Part shown: positions 54,550 through 64,000 of the stretch, in pieces
Numbering within the stretch: position 1 is the stretch's first letter
How the letters are laid out: the number at the start of each line of letters is the position of its first letter
NCBI GenBank assembly: GCA_022575985.1
Contig: JAKSXM010000007.1
Location: 30,258,501-30,322,500, forward strand
Length of the DNA stretch: 64,000 bases
Source: Anagrus nilaparvatae
Lineage: Eukaryota > Arthropoda > Insecta > Hymenoptera > Mymaridae
Reading direction: 5' to 3'
The notes under the pieces: generated by a model
What the model saw: the letters and a program-made list of their open reading frames with translations, nothing else
Told to the model about the DNA's origin: nothing
The model's database searches: none
Translations under genes and position numbers: made by a program

Positions 54550-54735
54550 ATGTTAAGAAAAAAATCTTTGAGAAAAAATAAATGTCTCATCAGTGCCAAC
54601 GAGAATCGAACTCGTGATCTTCTATTTGCCGGATAGACGCTTTAGCCAACTAAGCTACGGAACGAGACGACACTCGATGATACCAATGATACATTTATTC
54701 TCTCTCAAAGAAGGCAACTTTCTTAAATATTTTCT
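54550..54735. repeat. Hairpin carrying a tRNA-like gene in its loop
   Basis: The arms are ttaagaaaaaaatctttgag..aaaaataaatgtctcat (54553-54590) and, inverted, ttaagaaagttgcc..ctttgag..gaataaatgtatcat (54683-54727). Between them lies the 73-nt tRNA-like sequence on the minus strand. The layout parallels the repeat X1/X2 copies at 30.5 and 31.1 kb. Confidence 0.7.
54592..54664 (-). tRNA. tRNA-like gene, loop reads GGC (Ala-type), probably a pseudogene or SINE head
   Basis: The 73-nt minus-strand sequence folds into a cloverleaf. U8-A9 precede a D-arm GCTTAGTTGGCTAAAGC (A-box TAGCTTAGTTGG). The anticodon arm is TCTAT-CCGGCAA-ATAGA, variable loop AGATC, and T-arm ACGAG-TTCGATT-CTCGT (B-box AGTTCGATTCT). 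D, anticodon and T stems pair well. The acceptor stem (CGTTCCG with TGGCACT) has two mismatches, and position 33 is C instead of the near-universal U. These defects and its place inside a hairpin repeat argue for a Pol III-competent pseudogene or SINE head over a working tRNA. Confidence 0.6.
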
Positions 54736-54779
54736 AAGATATCCTCTTTTTAAAGATAAAGATTAAAAGTGACTTTTTT

Positions 54780-55135
54780 TTAAAAACCCTAAAAATGGGA
54801 CTCATATCTGCGAAACAAATAACTATAAAAAAACAAGTAAAAAATTTTTGGAAACTTAGTGCTTGTAGAAAATTTTCAAGGCCTACAGAATCCATTTCTA
54901 TCAAAAATTAGAATTTTGGCAGCAATTTAAAAATTGGTCATTTTGGGGTAAGAATAGGCGTTTGGTTTATTGACTATCGCCGTGAAAGAATTAATTTAAA
55001 AAAATTGTGGTGTACGAAAATTGAAAGGTGACACTTATACGAAAAAAATGAGACCAATTGGAAGTATTTTGGTTAACTGTCAAGGTTGCAGCTTTGAATT
55101 AAAGATTACGTAAAAACCCTATTTTATAACATTGT
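54780..55135. repeat. Dispersed repeat copy, partner of 33.60-33.94 kb
   Basis: Same landmarks as the copy at 33600-33935 (ttggcagcaatttaaaaatt, tttaacattg-type end cctattttataacattg). Non-coding. Confidence 0.7.
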
Positions 55136-57200
55136 TGTATTTTGTAGTTATTCAGTATTTTGCTATTTCTTTTATTTCTATAGCGTTATGGAAGCATCCA
55201 AAACTTTTCAAAAAAGAGGGTCTTTAGTAAAATTTCTCGAGGAATCCGAAAATTTGGTCAAAATTTTCATTAGGTGACAAGGAAATCCGGAAAATGGAAA
55301 ATGAAAAATTTCGTGAAAATGGAAAATATTGAAATGGATTTTTAAGTACTTAAAAGGCAAATACTCGCTAAAATTTTTTTTTAATTAAAAAGTACATACA
55401 AAAACAAAAATTTTAAGACCGGATAGGAAAAAAAAAGTTACGACTGTATGAAAAATCTGCGTTTGAAAAAAAATGAGTTTTCTTAGTTTTTCCAATTTTC
55501 CGGTTTTCCTTGGCGTTTTTTTGAAAAACTGGTGGCAGATTCGGATTCAGCGGGAAATTTTACATAAGAAATAGTCAAGAAAATCATTTTTCAGCTTCAT
55601 TCAGAGCGTAGAAAAAATGAAATCGAAAATTGTCATTTTTAAAAACGATTTTCTTTTAAAACCATATAAGACCAAAAAATAACCGCCATTTTGTACCCTT
55701 TGAACCTAAAACCTTAAAATTTGGTATGGTATCATATGAACGTATACCAAACCCAACCCAATTAGTTTTTTTAAAATCCCCGACTTTTACCTTTCCATTA
55801 TAAAGTTTCACTAAGAATTACTCATATGTCAATCGTTTCAAATCTATTGATTTAAAGTCTTCGGGTTTTCAGTGTAAATAAAATAATATTTAAAAAATAT
55901 ATACTTTATCAATAATAATTTTAACTAATTTACTACGATTTGAAATTCTCACAAATATATTTAGTAAAGTTTAAAATTGTCAATATTCAAATTTAAAAAT
56001 ATAAACACTTAAACAATTTATTTGTATCAACCAATCAGAAGTAGTTTTTAGCTATAACAATGTAAATATTTACTGTAACGATGACATGTACTTTTTAGGA
56101 TAGGATTGGTTCCTCGATGAACCTTTGTTTTAGGTGAAACTTTGAATTCAGATTTTTTGGTAAATAAGCACGTTTTGAGACCCCAGGAATAAAAGTCTAA
56201 GTGTATGAGTATATAATCATGTATGTATGTATGTACATCTCTAACCGACGATATTTCACAACCATAATGCTATAAGACCTTAATTTTTTTATCAAAAAAT
56301 CTCAAATTAATTTGGATGTAATACTTCATTTATTTCTACGAAAGTACGTAAATTTGAAATAATGGTTTTTACTTGATATCTCGAATTGGATACTTAATTT
56401 TTTGAAAATTTTTTGGAACCATACTGCCAATTCCTTGGCAGTTTTTTTTTATTTTATAAATTATGCTACTAAATTAATCAAAACTAATCCGAAAATTCTT
56501 TCAAATTTTGCTGTTTTAACATAAAAACTCTTAAAAAGACATATTGAAATTTCGGGCCGATAAAAATTAATGAAACAAGGTTCAAAACCTTTAAAAAATA
56601 TTTTTAAAACAACGAATTTTAGGAGATGCATAAATCTTAAGAACATAATATCTTAAATATACATTTTTAACATACTTTTTACATACTCTCTCTTAATTTT
56701 ATATGCAAAAGTATCAAAATCATTATATTGGTGTAAAAATAGGTACATTATACATGTTAACTTTACAGAAAAAAAACCAATAGGTGGTCATTTTGACCGT
56801 TTAAAAAAGAAATTTTCTATTTATAACGAAAAATTTCAATTTTTTTTTAATAACACCAAATAAAGTGGTTTTAGCTCTTTCGCAACCTTTAAATGTTAAT
56901 ATTTCTCTGTACAAATTTAGGTACCTTATTTTTTCAAGACATGACAACTTTTTTTTATTACCCAGCTAAAAATTCGATATGTTGATTTTTTTGAACACCC
57001 CTAGTGAGTTAGTGCTGACCAAATAAATAATTTAAGCAAGAATATTGCATACCAAATCGACAGTCTCAAAATTTTTCGATAAGTTCTGTCTTAGTAGACA
57101 AATTTTTTTAGCTGTTTTAGGTAAAAAATTGTAGAAAAAATTTTAAATTCAAAAAGCAGTCATAAACATTTCAATTATGCTTGTTATAATTTAGCATAGT
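55136..57200. other. AT-rich non-coding DNA
   Basis: No gene is supported. A GTAT(GTAT)n stretch lies near 56218-56236. The phrase 'gattcggattcagcgggaaattttacataag' at 55532-55567 (quoted only as a landmark by position) recurs in diverged form in the hairpin at 62.8 and 63.1 kb, so part of this stretch is repeat-derived. Confidence 0.4.
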
Positions 57201-57204
57201 TCTG

Positions 57205-57300
57205 TGTGTAAAAAAAAAAACTAATGGTTTATCACTTACAAAATTTAAATGAGAAAAAAAAACTAATGTTTTATCACTTACAAAATTTAAATGAGAAGAG
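57205..57300. repeat. Direct duplication, ~48-bp unit
   Basis: Two nearly identical copies of aaaaaaaactaatg(g/t)ttt followed by atcacttacaaaatttaaat and gaga lie head to tail. Confidence 0.9.
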
Positions 57301-57349
57301 ATCTAACTTAGTTATTTATGTATACTTAGCCTTTGTTGCTAGAAAAATT

Positions 57350-57529
57350 TTAAAAAAGATTATAGTAGCTATTTAAATACTTTACTGAATTCCACGTTGA
57401 CATTATCATAGCGTCTTTAAAAACTCCGTGGACATCACAAATTCCACTAGTACCAGTTTCAAGTAACTCCGGATTTTTGTATTCTTTATAATATCTTGCG
57501 AAAATGTCCAATTTACATTCGGTCCGCAT
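57350..57529 (-). CDS. 59-codon orphan open frame, possible exon fragment
   Basis: From ATG at 57529 to TAA at 57350 the minus strand reads M-R-T-E-C-K-L-D-I-F, N-P-E-L-L-E-T-G-T-S-G-I-C-D-V-H-G-V-F-K-D-A and S-T-W-N-S-V-K. The amino-acid composition (Cys, His, Trp, Gly, balanced charge) looks more protein-like than the Phe/Lys/Asn-rich chance frames around it. A donor-like GTAAAG follows W-N-S. I do not recognise the family. It may be an exon relic of a mobile-element protein. Confidence 0.3.
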   Translation of the reverse strand: MRTECKLDIFARYYKEYKNPELLETGTSGICDVHGVFKDAMIMSTWNSVKYLNSYYNLF

Positions 57530-57769
57530 ATCGATTTTTCCGGTAATTTATGATTTGAAAAATTTTTAGTTCCTTTTTTGAATGACTTTGAAAAACCAGT
57601 TGCTTTTGTACGACCAAGAAAAACTAAAATCAAATATTTTTTGACAACCTAATCTTTATTAGGTTTTCCAGCTATTTTTCTCCTATACCTAATATTTATA
57701 TTCATTTGAGCTTTTTTAGTTATTTTATGTAAGTATTTGTCGAATCCAAAACCACGTTTTGTATAAGGC

Positions 57770-57990
57770 TTTACGAGGATTGAGTTTAGTCAGTAGCATC
57801 TCAACGTGTACCAAGTTAAACCGGAGAACATGTTGGCATGTAGTCCGGCATATTCTGGGAACTGGACCCATTTATGCATAATGCATTCCCACCTAGAACG
57901 TGTGTATAGGATTGTACAGTGTAAAATTGTTCAATCTTACATATGTCACCCCTGCTCTCCCGCAAAAAGAAAAAAAAATAAATAAAGTTA
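57770..57990. other. GC-richer orphan segment, possible retroelement end
   Basis: The segment with gaggattgagtttagtcagt, cgtgtaccaagttaaaccgg, aactggacccatttatgcat and cacccctgctctcccgc ends in aaaaagaaaaaaaaataaat. It stands out from its AT-rich neighbours and ends in an A-rich tract, as a LINE or SINE 3' end would, but no coding sequence or second copy supports this. Confidence 0.3.
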
Positions 57991-58540
57991 TTTATTATAC
58001 TTTTACATTTATTAACACTTACCTGAAAAAATTGCCTTGCTTTTAAAATAAATATTTTTAAAATATTTTTAATATATTTTTATTATATTTTTAAAATATG
58101 TGCATAAAAAACATTCTATGCCTACAACTTATAGGGTCAGTTTCCTTATTGCTTGTGTAATTCAAACTCAAACCTAGTAAATTACTTTTTAATTTTAATC
58201 CTTTATAAAAACAGTAAACAAATTTTTAATCAAACACTATATTGTTTAAAATAAAACATTATGTCAGCTTTTATTAAACATCATAAAAATTATGAAGTTA
58301 GTTATACAATTCAACAATTTACACAACCAAGTATTACTGCATAAAAGTCCGTTATAATAAAGTTTTTAAAGATATGCTTTTCTTATCTTTACTAGGTAAA
58401 ATTACGTATTATTGTACTGTCGGTAACTAATCTGTAAAGCTACGTATACACATTACTAGTATAGCATTGAGCGCCCCGTTAAGTATAATTGATGAGTTAA
58501 TATTTACGACACTTCTGACACTTTTAGTTTACTGGTTAAC

Positions 58541-59659
58541 TTACGTAACTCGTAAACAATAATATTTATAATCGACCTTTTTACGAGTACATAGTATTAA
58601 ATGAATTTACAAATTCATCGCCCACGCTTTTTATATGCGGATGCTTATCGTCATCTCTTTTTTTTTTATTAAGGCATACAAAGCGGCGACATTAGATGAA
58701 TTTTTAAACTTATTTAAAAATTTGAATTTACGCGGATTTTAAATGTCGGTACAGAAGGTACCTAGCGTTTCGATCAACACTAACAGATAGATCTCATCAG
58801 TGTAGCTGTGTGTGTTAGTGTATGGCTACAGACGCTGATGTAAACACGTCATTATTTTTCTTATATAGTTAACAAATGGCGATTTTAGCACTTGTGAGGA
58901 CGACTCACATTGCTTTAGCCATCTGTTCTGTATATAAGAAATGATGTTATATATATATATTTATTGAAATGCGAGTTGAATGTTATAACTCAGAGCGTTA
59001 TTAGGTCCAAGCTCTATATATGAAAATTAATAATTTTTTTATTACTCGTTTGTAATTCTTAAACAATAATATTTATAATCGAATATATTATTGTTTAAGA
59101 ATTACAAACGAGTAATAAAAAAATTATTAATTTTCATATATAGAGCTTGGACCTAATAACGCTCTGAGTTATAACATTCAACTCGCATTTCAATAAATAT
59201 ATATATATAACATCATTTCTTATATACAGAACAGATGGCTAAAGCAATGTGAGTCGTCCTCACAAGTGCTAAAATCGCCATTTGTTAACTATATAAGAAA
59301 AATAAGGACGTGTTTACATCAGTGTCTGTAGCCATACACTAACACACACAGCTACACTGATGAGATCTATGTGTTAGTGTTGATCGAAACGCTAGGTACC
59401 TTCTGTACCGACATTTAAAATCCGCGTAAATTCAAATTTTTAAATAAGTTTAAAAATTCATCTAATGTCGCCGCTTTGTATGCCTTAATAAAAAAAGAGA
59501 TGACGATAAGCATCCGCATATAAAAAGCGTGGGCGATGAATTTATAAATTCATTTAATACTATGTACTCGTAAAAAGGTCGATTATAAATATTATTGTTT
59601 AAGAATTACAAACGAGTAATAAAAAAATTATTAAAAATTATTAATTTACGTAACTCGTA
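58541..59659. repeat. Nearly perfect 1.05-kb palindrome flanked by 14-bp direct repeats
   Basis: The arms 58552-59072 and 59085-59605 are reverse complements with only a few differences, around a loop of about 12 bp (centre ...aataatat | atattatt...). The word TTACGTAACTCGTA occurs in the same orientation at 58541-58554 and 59646-59659; allowing one mismatch it extends to TTAA(C/T)TTACGTAACTCGTA. The sequence aacaataatatttataatcg occurs at both outer ends and at the centre. There is no coding content. Confidence 0.93.
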
Positions 59660-60569
59660 TTATTTGAGCCATGTTAAAATAATGAAATGTGTACAGTTTC
59701 AAAATAGATATAGAATTTTAATTCAGTATAAGATTTTTGTACAACTTTTTATTTTTTAAATAAAATATATTTTATAACTTTATCATTAATTTTTAAAATC
59801 CAAGGTTTATAATCAAATTTCCTGTTTTTAGAGTTTTCCCGAGTAAAGTTATATATATATAATCCGTGTGTTTTCAGGGTTTTTCAGGATTTTCTAGGTT
59901 GTAAACATCCTATTATTAATTTTTGTTTTGCAAAGTTATGATCATGATTTTGTTTAATTATTTTCTTTTTTTTTTGTCTTAATCTTTTAAAGTATAAAAT
60001 ATACATTTCATTACACTATTCAGCCTGATATTGTATACTATATGGTTTAGTGGGTAGATCTATTTGAATTCTCTACATTAAATAACAGCCGCGCGATAAA
60101 AATCTGTTCATCGAATTATTCGTGTTTTGATTGGTCGTGCTAATTTTGTTAGGCACAGTATAAAGAGAATAACTTATACATATGAATACTTTTCATTGCG
60201 CTCTTTAATACATATATATATTGTTATTATTATTATATATATAAATATATATTCAATAAACAAATAATATTATATATACAAACTTGTACATAATTATTTT
60301 ACTTTATTTATTTAAGCCAGAGATTTACATTTGTTCCTAAATAGATGGGAATGCAACCCATATGTGCTGAGATTCTGGATACAATTATCATATAATAAAA
60401 AAGAAAATAATAAATTATGACAATTAATTTGTGTATATAATATAATAAGTCAATTAAAACTAAATAACAATATTTAATTAGACTTTAATCATAAAAATTT
60501 AATTAAATTTTAATATATATAAGATACTTGTAGATTGATTAGTATTTGTATTCTAATATTCAAATCAGT

Positions 60570-61864
60570 ATTAATTTAATTATTTAACAGATAAAAGATA
60601 ATGGTAGATGCTGTGTTATTAATTGTCTTCAGTTCTGTAGGTAGTTTATTAAATTGTGTGAGAGCTGTATAAAAAGAGCTTTTTTTATATAATTCTTTTT
60701 TAATTTTTAGTATGCGCAAGCTTTGTTTCTTGTACGTGTGGTTGAAGCTGTGTAATCTTGAGACAGTTTATCATAGTGAAGTAATAAAGCATGAAGATGG
60801 TATGTAGTTTTGACATCAAGGATTTCAGGTTTTAGCTCAGGTTTTTTTGAATGGATCCTATTTAATAGATTTTGTAACGAGTTTATTTCTTTGTTATAAG
60901 CTGCGCCCCAGGCTATCATACCATAGGTACAAAAGCTATGACATAGTACGTAATACATGACTTTTTTGATTTTTGTGTCTCTGTGATTTATTTTATAGAG
61001 TATGAATAGAAAATAACGTAATTTCTTTAGAAGTTTCTTAATATGTAAGTCCCATTTTATATTGCAGTCAATTGTGGCTCCAAGATACTTAACAGTATTA
61101 ACTTTTTTGATTTTTAAATCATCTACTCTTATATTTAGTGTATTCATTTTAGGGACAATGTCGCAATAGCTTCCAAAGGTCATATATTCTGTTTTTTCTA
61201 CATTAATTTTTAATTTGTTATTTTTAAACCATTCTGCTACTGCTACTAATTTTAGGTTTTGGTTCATTATAGTTTCTGCTTATGCCCATGTGTTAGCAAT
61301 GCATGTAACAGCTGTGCCGTCTGCATGCGAAATAACAAAGTTAAATTTAGCTAATAAGTCATTAATATATAATATGAATAGAATTGGACCAAGTGTGGTA
61401 CCTTTTGGTACACCCGTAGTTATTGTACTTGGTGAACGTTTATACTTCAGATATTTTACTCTTTGGATTCTATTTAATAAGTAGTCATGTATTAAGTCAA
61501 GTCCTTTGCCACGTATACCATATCTGTATAACTTTTTTAATAATATCCCATGGTCAACTGTGTCAAATGCTTTCTTTAAGTCAATAAAAGTTGTTATAGC
61601 TGATTTGTTGTTGTTAATTCCATCGTATAATTTGTCAGTAACCTCTGTTAAAGCTTCCTTCGTAACTTTTCCTTTAACAAATCCATATTGTTTTTCAGAG
61701 ATGATGTTGTTTTTACAGATGAAAGAGATAAGCCTATTGTATATAATTTTCTCAAAGATTTTGGCCAGGTTAGAGATAAGTGAAATAGGACGATAATTAC
61801 TGATGTTGTGTTGGTTTCCAGATTTATAGATAGGAGTTATTTCTGAGTGCTTTAGACAGTCAGA
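60570..61864 (-). pseudogene. LINE reverse transcriptase, 3' half, catalytically dead
   Basis: Minus-strand reading starts D-C-L-K-H-S-E-I-T-P-I-Y-K at 61861 and continues S-N-Y-R-P-I-S-L, Y-G-F-V-K-G, motif A F-I-D-L-K-K-A-F-D (about 61590-61560), motif B G-V-P-K-G-T-T-L-G-P (about 61415-61385) and motif C as S-H-A-D-G where (F/Y)-A-D-D is required (61316-61327). An in-frame TAA stop follows at 61280-61282. The thumb region resumes at 61267: K-L-K-I-N-V-E-K-T-E, V-K-Y-L-G-A-T-I-D, W-D-L-H-I-K-K. A shifted frame encodes the C-terminal end to ~60570. It is a jockey/CR1-like RT. Its first residue follows exactly on the break of the LINE half at 53507. Confidence 0.88.
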
Positions 61865-62700
61865 CTAGACACTATTATAGAAACTTTATTATGTATTCTA
61901 GAGGATAAGAGATGTATTCACTAATGATTTTTATCGTTACTAGTATGAGATAGAAAAATATTATTAATTTTAAAAATATTATATTATTAATTTCTTTGGC
62001 TAATGACGACTATATAACATATGCATACATACATTTACATATACATTTTACAATTGATGACTGTGATTGTTATAGTATTATTTTAATCTTATTAAATATA
62101 CTTGTTTCATTATATGGCTCGTTTTCATTTTATTTGAAAAAATATCTTACAAAAACTAAAAATTAAAAATTCCTTTTTTAAAATCCAAACAAGGTTTTTT
62201 AGACTTTTTCATCAATATTTATTCAGTGTTGCATAAAAGTTACCATAATGAACCTTTTACATCAATTTATTACGTTTTTTCATAATTATAAGGTAAAAAC
62301 AGCTTAAAACCATTAAAAACCAAAATCGTTACATACGGCCTTAATATATGAATTTTTCTAGGTTTTATGTATTTTAGAGAACAATAACATATATTTTCAA
62401 AGAATCCTTACTAAAAAAACGAGTTTTAGAAGTAAATTTTAAAAATATTTAATAATTTTTAAAATAAAGAGGAGCGGTAAAGGCAGGAACAGTAAAGGCT
62501 TTTTTATAGAAAAATCAAAATAATTCGTAGACAAATGAACAAAAAAACTTTTCTGTTTGGAAAGTAAAGTATTTTTATGATTAAAACTTTCTAAGTTTTT
62601 AATATTTTAATTACAACGCTTCTTAATCGGAGATTCATGGGAGTACGGTAAAAGCTTTTTTTTTTCCCTTCGTGATTTTTGAAATTGAACTGTTTTTTTT
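61865..62700. other. AT-rich non-coding DNA
   Basis: No supported feature between the LINE break and the next hairpin. Confidence 0.5.
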
Positions 62701-62714
62701 CCTATTTAACGACC

Positions 62715-63245
62715 TCTTAAATTTCGATGGGATACTGCTTTTTGGGAGCTCTAGATAAAAAAATAGCAGCTTTTAAAACCTCATTTTTTACAAATTTTAA
62801 ATTTCCCGCCAAGTCACGTGACCAATCAAAAATCTGACCAAAAATTTGGATTCCGCCGGAAATTTTACATAAGGATATTTCTTTTCATGTTTTTAAGAGC
62901 GTTTATGTTAAGGCAGCGAAATTTTAAATTAAAAGATTAAAATATCTCATTTTTTTAAGGAATTTTTTTATTTTTTAAATTATACCAAATTATACCAAAT
63001 TATTCAAAATCAATCAGAAAATTCTTTATTATTTCACTGTTTTAACATGAAAGCTCTTAAAAACATATATAACTTAAAAGGTATATCCTTATGTAAAATT
63101 TCCCGCGGATTCCAAATTTTTGGTTAGAATTTTGATTGGTCTCGTAACTTGGCGAGAAATTTGAAATTTGTAAAAAATAAGGTTTTAAAAGCTGCTGTTT
63201 TTTTATCTAGAGCTCCCAAAAAGCAGTGTCCCATCAAAATTTTTT
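62715..63245. repeat. 0.5-kb hairpin, imperfect arms
   Basis: Left arm ~62718-62960 and right arm ~62995-63243 are inverted copies (atgggatactgctttttggg / aaaaagcagtgtcccat; ttcccgccaagtcacgtgac / taacttggcgagaaat; gccggaaattttacataagg / ccttatgtaaaatttcccg). The centre is near 62980. It contains CACGTGAC in the left arm only. Confidence 0.85.
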
Positions 63246-63719
63246 TTTCGCCAAAAAATATAAGGTTTAAGGAAAATTTTAAGCCTGGTTACAAGATTTT
63301 TCACTAATAGACATTTGAGAAATCTAATGTGAGTTTTTTACAGCAATAATAAAAAAAATTATGACTCATTTTTCTTACATTTTTTACGACAGTCAAAAAC
63401 ACTAAAATGGCTGCAAAATAAAGAATTTGAAATAAAATCGAGAATTTCCTCTGGAAGGCTAAAAATTGGGCTGGTTACTTACTTTTGGTAGTACTTTCAG
63501 AAAAAAACATTTTGGGGCAGTTTTGAAGACCTGACCATACAAATCGCCCTCACTTCATTTAAATCTACCCAAAAATAATTTAGACACATGAGGTTTTTTT
63601 GACCACATCCGTTTTTTTTTATTTATTTTTTTTCTTTTTTTAAAATAATCTTTGGGGTTTCTAGATCAATTCTGCTATTTTGGAAACCATTTTTATTTAA
63701 AAAAATCCTTTTTTATTTA

Positions 63720-63776
63720 ACCTACGTAAAAAAAGTCTGGGGTCATTTTGACCCACAGTGACCTACGAGGGTTAAA
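63720..63776. mobile_element. Candidate right end of a TTAA (piggyBac-type) element
   Basis: The sequence gggtcattttgacccacag, gtgacctacgaggg, then TTAA at 63773-63776 reads, inverted, TTAACCCTCGTAGGTCACTG with an internal GGGTCA..TGACCC palindrome, the layout of piggyBac-type termini. I did not find a matching left end in the window. Confidence 0.4.
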
Positions 63777-64000
63777 ATTTATACGGAAAAATCTTTTTAT
63801 ATTATATGGAAATGATTTTAAAATTTGTAAAAAACAATTTTTTTAAATTTTTGAATGACTAAGGTAGGTTTATTTTAAAAGTTTTATTATTAGTTGTATT
63901 GGGTTTGAAAAAAATATCTCATTGTTTGAGTGTCTTCTCTGCGGTTCAAAGTGTGTTCAGTGTGTTCTATATACATCATTTTTCACTAAAAAAACGTCTG
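63777..64000. other. AT-rich end of window
   Basis: No feature seen. Confidence 0.5.

Noticed and set aside
54592..54664. Functional tRNA-Ala(GGC)
   Set aside because: The acceptor stem has two mismatches, position 33 is C, and the sequence lies within a hairpin repeat; it is reported as tRNA-like only.
1..64000. Maverick/Polinton or endogenous virus
   Set aside because: No DNA polymerase B, retroviral-type integrase with viral packaging genes, capsid or adenovirus-like protease was found. The only integrase is BEL/Pao-type.

Overview
The window is strongly AT-rich, intron-bearing eukaryotic DNA made almost wholly of transposable elements and repeats. The protein remnants (MULE transposase with a FLYWCH finger, Helitron Rep/helicase, BEL/Pao integrase, jockey/R1-type LINE fragments, hAT-like and piggyBac transposases) point to an arthropod, most likely an insect. 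A parasitoid wasp or another very AT-rich insect would fit, but the sequence does not prove it. I see no intact host housekeeping gene. Most long open frames are chance readings through hairpin arms.

Layout. 0-5.6 kb: a 2.5-kb inverted repeat, a 572-bp hAT with an exact 8-bp target duplication, a 153-bp tandem repeat, a ~124-bp satellite and a 411-bp TTAA-flanked piggyBac-type element. 5.6-13.7 kb: an LTR-like remnant, then a 6.8-kb double inverted repeat with G/C homopolymer tracts. 13.7-18.3 kb: a 1.5-kb TTAA-flanked hairpin carrying a 73-bp TTAA element, then the same ~124-bp satellite in the opposite orientation. 18.35-23.4 kb: a decayed Helitron gene split by a nearly complete 2.8-kb MULE (9-bp duplication), which itself holds a 0.7-kb hairpin. 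23.4-29.3 kb: a 5.8-kb TTAA-flanked hairpin with nested tandem repeats and a TA-flanked insertion. 30-37 kb: tRNA-like hairpins, a small TIR element, a piggyBac relic, a hAT-like pseudogene and further repeats. 37-47 kb: LTR-like and tandem repeats, R1/jockey-type LINE pieces, a BEL/Pao integrase relic and a spliced gene fragment. 47-64 kb: mostly anonymous AT-rich DNA with two complementary LINE halves on opposite strands, a tRNA-like gene inside a hairpin, a nearly perfect 1.05-kb palindrome and one more hairpin.

How the parts relate. The recurring theme is long inverted repeats: about a dozen, with arms from ~0.1 to ~1.8 kb, in at least six unrelated families. Several have TTAA next to their termini. 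Because each hairpin carries two copies of its own sequence, one arm often records the empty site of an insertion found in the other. Together with dispersed paralogous copies, this lets several insertions and their target duplications be read directly. The only transposases with a nearly complete domain set are the MULE (all three acidic residues kept, one frameshift) and, much more decayed, the piggyBac C-terminus and Helitron helicase. The TTAA hairpins and small elements are therefore non-autonomous and must have been moved by enzymes encoded elsewhere.
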